Assembly (NCBI GenBank): GCA_017303455.1 | Contig: JAFLBM010000010.1 | Location: 62,001 to 126,000, forward strand | From: Chitinophagales bacterium | GTDB taxonomy: Bacteria; Bacteroidota; Bacteroidia; Chitinophagales; Chitinophagaceae | Length of the DNA stretch: 64,000 bases | Direction of reading: 5' to 3' | Shown: piece after piece, positions 1 to 8,066 of the stretch | Position numbering within the stretch: the stretch's first letter is position 1 | Layout of the letters: each line of letters starts with the position of its first letter | Translations under genes and position numbers: made by a program | Notes under the pieces: model-generated | What the model saw: the letters and a program-made list of their open reading frames with translations, nothing else | Database searches by the model: none | Told to the model about the DNA's origin: nothing

Positions 1-5
1 AACGG

Positions 6-1205
6 TTATATGAAATTCATGTAGTCGTATTGTTTGGCTAAGATGCTTTTATCATCCGCCTGCAGCCATTTCTTCAGTACGGTGGCATATACATTCTTAA
101 AATCCACTTTGTATTTCAGGTCTCCTTCATTCAGGTCACTGAGATCGGGTAAGGGGTTCAGGATACCTTTTTGTTTCAGGCCACCACTCACCAGGAACAT
201 ATTATTAGCCGTGCCGTGATCGGTGCCTCCACTGGCATTTTGCTCCACCCTTCTGCCAAATTCGGAGAAGGTAAACAACATCACGTCTTCAAAACGATTT
301 TGCTGTTTCAGGTCTTTGACAAAAGCTTTTACTGCATCATTCATTTCGGTAAATAAACGTTGCTGCTGCGCATCCTGGTTGATATGCGTATCAAAACTGC
401 CCAGTGAAACATAATATACTTTGGTGTTGATCTCTGAATAGATCAGGGATGCAATGGTTTTTAAACTGTTGCCCAGGTCAGTTTTCGGGTAGTCGGCATT
501 GCTCGGGTGCAATTTGCTTTGCTGAAATATATAATCGGCACTGGATAAAGTTTCCGCCATGGTTTTGTATAAATAATCAACCGGCTGTTCACCTGCTTCG
601 TCCTTGTGGTTCTTCATAATATCCCGGAAGAATTTTTCATTGGCTGTGCCATACAAACGTCTTGGGTCTTTCACCGCAATACCTTTTATATTTTCGCCTT
701 TCAGTGCGAGACTCAGCACATCATCAATCTCAATAGCCTGAGTTGGTTTATCGCAACCCTTGCATTGCGCATCGAGGTAGCGGCCGACCCAGCCATTGGT
801 CCAGTATTCGTTACTCTGGCTCGCTGTATGCCAGATATCCATACTCCTGAAATGGGAACGGTCAGGATTGGGATACCCCACACTGTTCATAATGGCTAAG
901 CTGCCATCATCAAACAGTTCTTTGAAACCAGTTAATGCAGGATGTAAACCCACTTCATCAGTTAATGACAAAGCTTTGGTCTTTGCAATACCCAGCCTGG
1001 GTCTCGCTTTATAATACAGGTCATTCCTCACCGGTATCACGGTGTTCAAACCATCATTACCCCCGCTTAGTTGCAAGATCACCACTACCTTATTACCCAA
1101 GGGCACCCTGTTGCGGCCTTCAAATGCCTTCAGGAATTTGGGCAGCATCAGTGATGCTGTAGCTAAGGAACCAACCTGGATAAATTCTTTTCGTTTTAAT
1201 AGCAT
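6..1205 (-). CDS. DUF1501 domain-containing protein
   Basis: Member of the DUF1501 family, secreted proteins of the alkaline-phosphatase/sulfatase-like fold whose function is not established. The family signatures LQLSGGNDGLNTVIP near the N-terminus and GTDHGTANNMF in the C-terminal third are visible. The start at 1205 gives MLLKRKEFIQVGSLAT, a Tat-like or Sec-like leader. The longer frame reaching 1247 reads through an intergenic repeat and is unlikely to be the true start. A GGAGGGG stretch sits just upstream of this ATG. It lies downstream of and in the same direction as a DUF1800 gene, the usual partner of DUF1501, so both are probably co-transcribed. The stop is only a few bases from the window edge and the protein is complete. 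Confidence 0.9.
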   Translation of the reverse strand: MLLKRKEFIQVGSLATASLMLPKFLKAFEGRNRVPLGNKVVVILQLSGGNDGLNTVIPVRNDLYYKARPRLGIAKTKALSLTDEVGLHPALTGFKELFDDGSLAIMNSVGYPNPDRSHFRSMDIWHTASQSNEYWTNGWVGRYLDAQCKGCDKPTQAIEIDDVLSLALKGENIKGIAVKDPRRLYGTANEKFFRDIMKNHKDEAGEQPVDYLYKTMAETLSSADYIFQQSKLHPSNADYPKTDLGNSLKTIASLIYSEINTKVYYVSLGSFDTHINQDAQQQRLFTEMNDAVKAFVKDLKQQNRFEDVMLFTFSEFGRRVEQNASGGTDHGTANNMFLVSGGLKQKGILNPLPDLSDLNEGDLKYKVDFKNVYATVLKKWLQADDKSILAKQYDYMNFI

Positions 1206-1208
1206 ATA

Positions 1209-1350
1209 AAGCCCCTCCAAACCTCCCCTGAAAGGGAGGCTTACCACGCACAGCCCTAAAAGCTGTAAGTGTTTATTTTTTTGAAAATATTTTAAGAACT
1301 ATTTATTTCTATTATCAACCAGCACCTGCGTTCCCCTTCAGGGGCATGGG
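1209..1350. repeat. GC-rich intergenic repeat between the DUF1800 and DUF1501 genes
   Basis: The gap holds a block of the form AGCCCCTCCAAACCTCCCC followed by TGAAAGGGAGGCTT (1208-1242), and a second short dyad CCCC-TTCA-GGGG at 1333-1344. The first block has a palindromic character (CCTCCC/GGGAGG). From memory, repeats of the type AAGCCCCTCC-AACCTCCCC are common between genes in Bacteroidota. No T-run follows either dyad, so they do not read as intrinsic terminators. Confidence 0.5.
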
Positions 1351-2835
1351 TTAACAGAGTTGATATTCCGGTGTACTCATAATTTGCAGCGTAACTGTTT
1401 TGATGAAACTTTCCCGGCCGGTTTCATCTGCATATTTTTTGATCAGGTCATTGCCTACCCTGCTCTTTGTTTGCAGTAAGGTAGCCAGCATGGCATCGGT
1501 CAGTTTTTCCCGCTCCACACTTTCAAATCCTTTCAGGTATAAGGACCAGTCAACATTCGCATTGATCTGCTGCCGGCGCATCCCGGCATAACCTCCTCCC
1601 TGTGGTACACCCGGTTTCTTCCTGCCTTGCGCATTGGCATCTTTCATGCCCATCATATTATCATCATCATCTTTGGGACTTACATTCATTTCATCCACAT
1701 CATTGATCAGTTTGGGAATCCGCATCCGCATCATCAGGCTGGAACTGTCGATCCACGTTTTGCCACCCGGCCATCCGGCAACATTCGGCGGATAGAATAA
1801 TAACTGGCCCAACACCCGTTGTAATAACATCAGCGCTTCCTCATTCTCCAGTTTCATGGGCAGCATCCGTTGTATACCTACCAGTAACTCAACCGGGGAT
1901 TTTATCTGGGCACCGATATTTTTTTCTTCATAAAACCAGTCACTGGTGAATATATCTTCCATCAGTTTGGCTATATCGTAATCACTTTTATAAAAACGAT
2001 CTGCCAGCCATTCGATCTTTTGTGCATCCGGCTTTTCGTTCACAAAGAACTTGTAGATCTTTTGCGAGATGTAACGGGCAGTTTGTTTTTCTTCGAGTAA
2101 GATATCCAGCACATCCCCTCCCTCGAAATTCCCGGTTCTTCCCAATACGGTTTTACTGCCAGCATCATGCTGAAACTTCCGGAAAACAAATTCTCCTTTG
2201 ATAGTACTGCTCCAGCCGGTAAAGGCACGGGCAGCCTCTTTTATATCGTTCTCTGTATAATTACCACGGCCCAGGGTAAATAATTCCATTACCTCCCGGG
2301 CAAAATTTTCATTGGGGTGATCCTTCCGGTTCTGCTGGTTGTTTAAGAAATTCAGCATAGCCGCTGTTTTGGAAACTTCTTTCAGCATGGTACCAAAATT
2401 GCCCAGTGCATTTCTGCGGATCACATCCAGTAAACCTTGCTGGAAAAAAACATTGAGATTGCGGCAGGCAAAATGCCCATGCCAGAAGAAGGCCATTTTT
2501 TCCCGTAATTGTGAAGAGGTATTCACCATTTCATGCATCCAGTACATGTTCAGGTTGCGGACACCCTCCCTGTTCTTTTGCTGGGCCATTTTCCGTTGTT
2601 CGGGATCCAGTTCCTTTTTTTGCTGGCGGCCCACTTCCTCGATACCCATTAATAAACCTTTCAGGTAATCATCCGCCACGTCAATATATTCCGGCTTTTT
2701 ATCGGAAGCCTTCACAAGGGCTTTGTAAAACTGTTTGGGGGTATATTTGGAAAGATCGGGCAATTGTTCAACGGCAGGACCAAAGCCGGCACGCCATAAC
2801 AGGTGCTGGTTCTTTAATTGGTTAGACAACGACAT
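1351..2835 (-). CDS. DUF1800 domain-containing protein
   Basis: 494-residue protein of the DUF1800 family, function unknown. Recognised by the conserved segments NFAREVMELFTLG and EAARAFTGW in the middle and PPNVAGWPGGKTW in the C-terminal half. There is no obvious signal peptide, and the N-terminus reads MSLSNQLKNQHLLWRAGFGP. Near residues 400-430 is an Asp/Met-rich, low-complexity linker (SPKDDDDNMMGMKD). It precedes the DUF1501 gene on the same strand by about 145 bases; the two families are regularly paired in Bacteroidota and Planctomycetota, so a joint role at the cell envelope is likely but unproven. Confidence 0.9.
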   Translation of the reverse strand: MSLSNQLKNQHLLWRAGFGPAVEQLPDLSKYTPKQFYKALVKASDKKPEYIDVADDYLKGLLMGIEEVGRQQKKELDPEQRKMAQQKNREGVRNLNMYWMHEMVNTSSQLREKMAFFWHGHFACRNLNVFFQQGLLDVIRRNALGNFGTMLKEVSKTAAMLNFLNNQQNRKDHPNENFAREVMELFTLGRGNYTENDIKEAARAFTGWSSTIKGEFVFRKFQHDAGSKTVLGRTGNFEGGDVLDILLEEKQTARYISQKIYKFFVNEKPDAQKIEWLADRFYKSDYDIAKLMEDIFTSDWFYEEKNIGAQIKSPVELLVGIQRMLPMKLENEEALMLLQRVLGQLLFYPPNVAGWPGGKTWIDSSSLMMRMRIPKLINDVDEMNVSPKDDDDNMMGMKDANAQGRKKPGVPQGGGYAGMRRQQINANVDWSLYLKGFESVEREKLTDAMLATLLQTKSRVGNDLIKKYADETGRESFIKTVTLQIMSTPEYQLC

Positions 2836-2931
2836 GCAAACAAAATTTTAGTTCAGACTATTATGAAGGTAGCAGGTTTAAAAAGGCTGTAGCTATCTTT
2901 TATAAAAACGCTGAAAAAGACAGGTTATTTT

Positions 2932-2939
2932 TACATTTG
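2932..2939 (+). promoter_or_regulatory. Bacteroidota -7 box for alkB
   Basis: TACATTTG fits the Bacteroidota consensus TANNTTTG exactly and ends 19 bases before the ATG at 2959. There is no clear TTG at the -33 position; CTG lies there instead. Confidence 0.4.
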
Positions 2940-2958
2940 GATCACGATTAGAAATAAT

Positions 2959-4014
2959 ATGAGTATAAAGGCTTTTAAATACCTGTCCCCGCTTATCATC
3001 TATATTGGCGCATTCCGTTCGTTTACCGTCACCGGGTGGGAAATATGGATGCCGATGATCTATGCCTGGGTGGTGATTCCATTGATAGAACTTTTCATTA
3101 AACCGTCGGCTGCCAACATGAGTGCCACTGAAGAAGAACTGGCCCGTGCTGACAGAACATATGATGTTTTATTGTACGGGATCGTTGTATTGCAATATAT
3201 CGCCCTGTATCTGTTTCTTCGTTCCCTGCAAACAGATGAATTATCAGCAACAGATACCACAGGCCGCATCTGGGTAATGGGCCTGTTATGCGGAACATTT
3301 GGCATCAATGTGGGGCATGAGTTGGGTCACCGGGTAAACCAATTTGAGCAAGGGTTGGCAAAAGCACTTTTGCTCACTTCGCTTTATATGCATTTTTTCA
3401 CGGAGCATAATAAAGGACATCATAAGAGAGTGGCGACACCGGATGATCCCAGCAGTGCCAGGTACGGTGAGATGATCTATACATTTTATTTCCGTACCAT
3501 TATTTTCAGTTATCTCAGTGCATGGCATATTGCTAATGAGGAACAAAAGAAAAAAGGAAGACCCGCCTTTTCGCTCCGGAACGAAATGATACAATTCCAT
3601 CTTATTCAACTGGCTTTTATCGCATTGATCGCATTTATTTTTGGGGGGCTTATTACCTTATACTTCCTGGCTGCGGCCCTGATCGGGATTCTGTTACTGG
3701 AAACCGTTAATTATATTGAGCACTATGGTTTGCAACGAAAAAAATTGGCGGACGGAAAATATGAACGGGCTATGCCTGTCCATAGTTGGAACAGTGACCA
3801 TATCATTGGCCGCCTGATGTTATTTGAACTGAGCCGTCATTCCGATCATCATTATATGGCCAGCCGTAAGTACCAGGTTTTACGTCATCATGACGATGCC
3901 CCGCAAATGCCAACCGGCTACCCGGGCATGATGATCTTATCATTAGTTCCTCCCGCCTGGTTTTATGTTATGAACAGGAAAATAAAACAATTACAAAAAA
4001 AAGAAGCTATTTAG
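2959..4014 (+). CDS. alkB: alkane 1-monooxygenase (AlkB family)
   Basis: Integral-membrane non-haem di-iron hydroxylase of the AlkB branch of the fatty-acid-desaturase superfamily, predicted to hydroxylate alkanes or other medium/long acyl chains at a terminal carbon. All histidine boxes are present: HELGHR (120-125), HNKGHH (150-155) and HSDHH (294-298), plus the AlkB-typical NYIEHYG (251-257). Several hydrophobic segments flank the boxes, and the length of 351 residues is close to the family's. No rubredoxin or rubredoxin reductase gene is adjacent, so the electron donor must be encoded elsewhere. The 3' end overlaps the convergent cytochrome gene by 8 bases. The true substrate cannot be told from sequence. 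Confidence 0.85.
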   Translation: MSIKAFKYLSPLIIYIGAFRSFTVTGWEIWMPMIYAWVVIPLIELFIKPSAANMSATEEELARADRTYDVLLYGIVVLQYIALYLFLRSLQTDELSATDTTGRIWVMGLLCGTFGINVGHELGHRVNQFEQGLAKALLLTSLYMHFFTEHNKGHHKRVATPDDPSSARYGEMIYTFYFRTIIFSYLSAWHIANEEQKKKGRPAFSLRNEMIQFHLIQLAFIALIAFIFGGLITLYFLAAALIGILLLETVNYIEHYGLQRKKLADGKYERAMPVHSWNSDHIIGRLMLFELSRHSDHHYMASRKYQVLRHHDDAPQMPTGYPGMMILSLVPPAWFYVMNRKIKQLQKKEAI

Positions 4015-4324
4015 CGGCATTCTCTTTCACCCATGCGGTTACATGTACTTGTTCCTGCTTCGAGAGTTTCGCTTTAGGTGCCATTAGAGCCATGATTGCC
4101 TCCCATCTTTTTGCTGTGTATTGAACAGGATCAGGCAATCCATGACAACGGCCGCAGCGATTTGTAAATATTTGTTTGCCTGCCGGCAAATCAGGTACAG
4201 ATAACTCTTCCGTTTTAGGTGCGGAAGGTTCAATAGTTCGTGCTGTAATAACCGGCATCGCTTTCTTTTGGCATGAGAACAGGATGATTAATACGAATAA
4301 GATAGCTGCAGATGAAATTTTCAT
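4007..4324 (-). CDS. small cytochrome c-like lipoprotein
   Basis: 105-residue protein with a lipoprotein signal peptide (lipobox LFSC, Cys18) and one haem c-binding motif CGRCH (57-61). A methionine around residue 78-81 could be the axial ligand. It resembles small envelope-attached cytochromes that pass electrons on the periplasmic side of the membrane. It is transcribed towards alkB and overlaps its 3' end by 8 bases, so it is not in the same operon, and a role as electron donor to AlkB should not be assumed. Confidence 0.75.
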   Translation of the reverse strand: MKISSAAILFVLIILFSCQKKAMPVITARTIEPSAPKTEELSVPDLPAGKQIFTNRCGRCHGLPDPVQYTAKRWEAIMALMAPKAKLSKQEQVHVTAWVKENAAK

Positions 4325-4486
4325 TCTGACAATTTAAAACAATAAGGGTTTCTACCAGGAAAAATACTTAGTTGGGCAGAATAGACACTTTGTTGCAATA
4401 AAAGTTTACTAACAAATGTTCAGAATATAAAAAATCATAATAAATTCAGTTTTCACTTTTTACCACACACTAAAACCAAAAAATTT

Positions 4487-5461
4487 ATGAAGAAACTGTT
4501 CCTGGTTCTATCGGCCGGTTTTTTATTAGTAACCGGTTGTAACAAATCTGCTTCTGAAGCTGAGCAAGTTCAGGCAACTGATGATGCTTTAACTCCTGTA
4601 CAAAGAAATTGTTCTGCTGATGATGTTTTGCAGGAACAATTAAGACAAGACCCTTCTTTGCGTCAGCGTATGAACGACATCGAGGAGTTTACCAAACGGG
4701 TGGTTGAAAACCCCGGAGCTTACCGCCTGGTAAATGGCGTCATTGAAATACCTGTTGTATTTAATGTATTGTACAGAACAGCAGCACAAAACGTTTCACT
4801 AGCACAATTGCAATCACAAATTGATGTGCTGAATGAAGATTTTGCAGCCACGAATGCTGATTATAACCTGACATCAACTTACAACTCTGTAAAATCCGGT
4901 AACATTGGTGTCCGTTTTGTATTGGATGCTGTAAACCGCAGATCAACTACCAAAACAAGCTGGAGTACCAATGACGCCATGAAGAAAAGTGCACAGGGTA
5001 TTGCTCCAACCAGCCCTACCACCAAGCTCAATATCTGGGTTTGCAATATGGGCGGAGGCATTTTAGGGTATGCCCAATTCCCCGGTGGTGCTTCTTCTAC
5101 AGATGGCGTTGTCCTTGATGACAATGCTACCGGTCGCACCGGAACTGCCGCTGCTCCTTTCAACAAAGGAAGAACAGCCACTCACGAAGTAGGTCACTGG
5201 ATGAACCTTCGCCATATCTGGGGTGATGCCACTTGTGGTAACGACCAGGTGGGTGATACACCTACACATAACACAGCCAACTATGGTTGCCCTGCCGCAG
5301 GTCACCTGAGCACCTGCGCTGGCACACCCGTTGAAATGACTATGAACTATATGGACTATACCGACGACGCCTGTATGTATATGTTCTCTGCAGGTCAAAA
5401 ATCAAGAATGCTGGCTGTGTTTGCCGTTGGCGGACCCCGCAACAGCTTTGCTCAACCTTAA
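4487..5461 (+). CDS. secreted M43 family zinc metalloprotease (cytophagalysin/pappalysin-like)
   Basis: Lipoprotein signal peptide with lipobox VTGC (Cys18). The extended zinc motif HEVGHWMNLRH (233-243) matches the HEXXHXXGXXH pattern of metzincins in its M43 form, with N in the Gly position as in many M43 members, and a downstream MNYMDY supplies the Met-turn. Several cysteines flank the catalytic region and probably form disulphides. The protein would act as an extracellular or surface protease. It stands alone, followed by a strong intrinsic terminator. No C-terminal type IX sorting domain is present; the protein ends shortly after the catalytic domain. Confidence 0.87.
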   Translation: MKKLFLVLSAGFLLVTGCNKSASEAEQVQATDDALTPVQRNCSADDVLQEQLRQDPSLRQRMNDIEEFTKRVVENPGAYRLVNGVIEIPVVFNVLYRTAAQNVSLAQLQSQIDVLNEDFAATNADYNLTSTYNSVKSGNIGVRFVLDAVNRRSTTKTSWSTNDAMKKSAQGIAPTSPTTKLNIWVCNMGGGILGYAQFPGGASSTDGVVLDDNATGRTGTAAAPFNKGRTATHEVGHWMNLRHIWGDATCGNDQVGDTPTHNTANYGCPAAGHLSTCAGTPVEMTMNYMDYTDDACMYMFSAGQKSRMLAVFAVGGPRNSFAQP

Positions 5462-5483
5462 TAGCCAATCGTTCACATGACAT

Positions 5484-5512
5484 AAAAATGCCCCGGTGAC
5501 GGGGCATTTTTT
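5484..5512. terminator. bidirectional intrinsic terminator
   Basis: Perfect 12-bp stem AAAAATGCCCCG/CGGGGCATTTTT with loop GTGA, between the convergent M43 protease and serS genes. A-rich on one side and T-rich on the other, so it can stop transcripts from both directions. Confidence 0.85.
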
Positions 5513-5532
5513 ATTACCCGCCTGATCATTTA

Positions 5533-6804
5533 TTAATTCAATACTTCTGCCCCAAAATAAGAATGAAGTATAGCCGGTAATTGTATCCCTTCTGCTGTTT
5601 GGTTATTTTCTAATAAGCAGGCAACGATACGTGGCAGTGCCAGTGAACTTCCATTGAGCGAATGCACTAATTGCATTTTACCATTTGCATCTTTGAAACG
5701 GATCTTCATCCTGTTCGTCTGGTAGGCTTCAAAATTGGAAACAGAACTTACTTCCAGCCATTTTTCCTGGGCTGCGCTGTATACTTCAAAATCGTAGGTA
5801 AGCGCAGCAGTAAAACTCATGTCGCCGCCACAAAGAGCTAAAATGCGATACGGCAGTTCGAGGCTTTGCAATAATTTTTCTACATGACTCACCATATCCT
5901 GGTGTACCTCGTAACTGGCAGCAGGATGTACCAACTGAACGATCTCCACTTTATCAAATTGATGTACCCGGTTCAACCCCCTAACATCAGCTCCAAAACT
6001 TCCCGCTTCTCTTCTGAAACAGGGAGAATAGGCCGTCATCTTTATCGGCAGATCAGCTTCTTTTACAATTTCATTCCTGTAAATATTGGTCACCGGCACT
6101 TCTGAAGTCGGGATCATATAAAATCCATCAGCAGGCATATGGTACATCTGTCCTTCTTTATCCGGTAGTTGCCCAGTTCCGTAAGCGGTGTCTGCATTGA
6201 CCATTAAGGGTGGTAAATATTCTGTATAACCAGCAGCCGTATTAAAATCCAAAAAATACTGGATTAATGCCCGTTGCAGTTTCGCTCCTTTCCCTTTGAA
6301 CAAAGGGAACCCGCTTCCGGTGATCTTGGCACCCGTTTCAAAATCAACAATATCATATTTCTTAATTAGTTCCCAATGAGGAACAGAACCCGCAGGTAAA
6401 GTGGGTTTGCTGCCTCCTTCTCTTACCACCACATTATCAGCAGGCGTTTTACCAGCAGGCACTTTATCAGATGGAAGGTTAGGCAGTTTTACCAATTCAT
6501 CCTGCAATTGCTTTTCTATTTCCCCTAATTTATCAGAGATGGGTTGCAAAGAAGATTTCAATGCAGCCACTTCCCCTTTTTTAGCTTCTGCTTCTTCTTT
6601 TTGTCCTTTACCCATCAATGCACCGATCTCCTTTGATGTGCTGTTCACCTTCGCCTGGCTGTTATCAAACTCGAGTTGTAATTTTTTACGCTGATCATCT
6701 AAGGATAATATTGTATCTACCAATGAAAGGTCAGTGAAATGTTTTACGGCCAGTCTTTCCTTTACGGCTTCGGGGTTTTGGCGAAGCACCTGTAACTGCA
6801 ACAT
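5533..6804 (-). CDS. serS: serine--tRNA ligase
   Basis: Class II aminoacyl-tRNA synthetase charging tRNA-Ser with serine. The N-terminal coiled-coil tRNA-binding arm (about residues 30-110, rich in Lys/Glu/Gln) is followed by the catalytic core with motif 2 (FRREAGSFGADVRGLNRVHQF) and motif 3 (NGSSLALPRIVACLLENNQT). The length of 423 residues is normal. It is monocistronic: a terminator lies downstream and the next gene upstream is divergent. Confidence 0.97.
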   Translation of the reverse strand: MLQLQVLRQNPEAVKERLAVKHFTDLSLVDTILSLDDQRKKLQLEFDNSQAKVNSTSKEIGALMGKGQKEEAEAKKGEVAALKSSLQPISDKLGEIEKQLQDELVKLPNLPSDKVPAGKTPADNVVVREGGSKPTLPAGSVPHWELIKKYDIVDFETGAKITGSGFPLFKGKGAKLQRALIQYFLDFNTAAGYTEYLPPLMVNADTAYGTGQLPDKEGQMYHMPADGFYMIPTSEVPVTNIYRNEIVKEADLPIKMTAYSPCFRREAGSFGADVRGLNRVHQFDKVEIVQLVHPAASYEVHQDMVSHVEKLLQSLELPYRILALCGGDMSFTAALTYDFEVYSAAQEKWLEVSSVSNFEAYQTNRMKIRFKDANGKMQLVHSLNGSSLALPRIVACLLENNQTAEGIQLPAILHSYFGAEVLN

Positions 6805-6822
6805 CTGTTATTAATTTTGCCG

Positions 6823-6830
6823 CAAAAATA
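6823..6830 (-). promoter_or_regulatory. -7 box for serS
   Basis: On the minus strand TATTTTTG matches TANNTTTG and ends about 19 bases before the serS start codon. No good TTG is seen at the -33 spacing. Confidence 0.35.
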
Positions 6831-6913
6831 ACATAATCAGGGCAGAAGGGTTAAAGATTATACCCCCCGATATTGTCGTTGCAGGCAGGTCTTTCTCAAT
6901 CGTACCTTATCGC

Positions 6914-6942
6914 TTGTGCCTTGGCCCTTCCTCTTATCTTTG
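6914..6942 (+). promoter_or_regulatory. promoter of the 6948 gene; implies a leaderless or near-leaderless mRNA
   Basis: TTG (6914-6916), 18 bases, TATCTTTG (6935-6942): a full match to the Bacteroidota housekeeping promoter. The ATG of the next gene follows 5 bases later, so transcription would begin at or next to the start codon. It also argues against the longer reading frame that begins at 6873. Confidence 0.6.
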
Positions 6943-6947
6943 CGTTT

Positions 6948-7292
6948 ATGATAGCAAACGACGACCTCCAACAACGCTGGTGGAACCTGGAAGCAAAACT
7001 GGCCGAACGGTTTGGCAAAAAACCGGATATGGAAGCCATCCTTTTCCTGATCGGTATGCAGGAAACCGGTTTTATGAATGAAAAGATCACCAAAGAACAA
7101 AAGCAGGACCTGATGCATGTGGCAGTCTGCACATTATTATCACCCAGCGGTTACTATGAAATGGACAGTGTTGACGAAGATGGCTGGCCGCATTTCAAAC
7201 AATTAAAAGCGATGCCCGACATGAATGCTTTTGAACAGGAAAATTTCCTGAAAGATCATGTATTGCTGTATTTTGAAAACCAGGACTTCTGA
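6948..7292 (+). CDS. hypothetical cytosolic protein
   Basis: 114-residue soluble protein starting MIANDDLQQRWWNLEAKL; I do not recognise a family. It is acidic and rich in Trp/Phe/Met, with no signal peptide or membrane segment, and looks mostly alpha-helical. The start at 6948 is chosen because a consensus promoter sits immediately upstream; the upstream extension would translate the promoter. It ends one base before the ATG of the cyclophilin gene, so the two are surely co-transcribed. Confidence 0.75.
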   Translation: MIANDDLQQRWWNLEAKLAERFGKKPDMEAILFLIGMQETGFMNEKITKEQKQDLMHVAVCTLLSPSGYYEMDSVDEDGWPHFKQLKAMPDMNAFEQENFLKDHVLLYFENQDF

Positions 7293-7293
7293 T

Positions 7294-7986
7294 ATGAAAA
7301 GGATTATCATTTATAGCATCTGCACATTGCTTTCCCTGGCAGTAATAGGACAAAAAGATTCAACGGTAAAGAAAAAAGACCGCAAAAGAGATGTGCTGAT
7401 CGAAACCAATTATGGCAATATCGTGGTCAGGCTTTCTGATTCCACTCCGCTTCACCGGGATAATTTTCTAAAATTGGTGAAGGTTGGTTTCTATGACAGT
7501 GTGCTGTTCCATCGGGTCATTCAAAATTTTATGATCCAGGGTGGTGATCCCGATAGTAAAAGAGCCAAAGCAGGCGTCCCGTTAGGGAATGGCGGTCCCT
7601 CTTATCGTATCCCCGCTGAATTCAGAACCAGTTTGTTTCATCAAAAAGGAGTGATTGCTGCAGCAAGAGATAATAACCCGGAAAAATCAAGCAGTGGCAG
7701 CCAGTTTTATATCGTCCAGGGAAAAAAATTCACCGACGCCGGGCTTGATTCAACAGAAACCTATCGTTTAAAAAGAAAACTACCTGCTGAACACAGGGAA
7801 GTATATAAATCCATTGGCGGCACTCCACATCTTGATCAGAATTATACTGTATTCGGTATAGTTGTAAAAGGATTGGATGTAGTTGATACAATTGCTGCTG
7901 TGCCAACCAGTAAAGGAGTTGATAAAGACCGTCCGCTGGAAGATGCCAGGATCATTAAAACCAAACTGATCAAGCGAAAAAAATAG
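7294..7986 (+). CDS. peptidyl-prolyl cis-trans isomerase, cyclophilin type
   Basis: Secreted or periplasmic cyclophilin that would speed up proline isomerisation during protein folding. The leader MKRIIIYSICTLLSLAVIGQ is a signal peptide. The cyclophilin core is clear: FHRVIQNFMIQGGDP, a SSGSQFYIVQG segment and the closing VFGIVVKGLDVVDTI. The start is placed at 7294 rather than at an earlier in-frame codon because it gives a proper signal peptide and follows the previous stop by one base. A basic KLIKRKK tail ends the protein. Confidence 0.92.
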   Translation: MKRIIIYSICTLLSLAVIGQKDSTVKKKDRKRDVLIETNYGNIVVRLSDSTPLHRDNFLKLVKVGFYDSVLFHRVIQNFMIQGGDPDSKRAKAGVPLGNGGPSYRIPAEFRTSLFHQKGVIAAARDNNPEKSSSGSQFYIVQGKKFTDAGLDSTETYRLKRKLPAEHREVYKSIGGTPHLDQNYTVFGIVVKGLDVVDTIAAVPTSKGVDKDRPLEDARIIKTKLIKRKK

Positions 7987-8008
7987 AACCCGGTCACTCA
8001 TTGATATA

Positions 8009-8044
8009 AAAGAGGCTGTCTCAACTTTTTGAGACAGCCTCTTT
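8009..8044. terminator. bidirectional intrinsic terminator
   Basis: Perfect 16-bp inverted repeat AAAGAGGCTGTCTCAA/TTGAGACAGCCTCTTT with loop CTTT, between the convergent cyclophilin and outer-membrane receptor genes. Confidence 0.8.
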
Positions 8045-8066
8045 CAGTAATTTAGTAATTTGATTT

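Noticed and set aside
4007..4324. cytochrome c lipoprotein as electron donor for AlkB
   Set aside because: Convergent rather than co-directional with alkB; AlkB takes electrons from rubredoxin on the cytosolic side, whereas this cytochrome would be outside the inner membrane.
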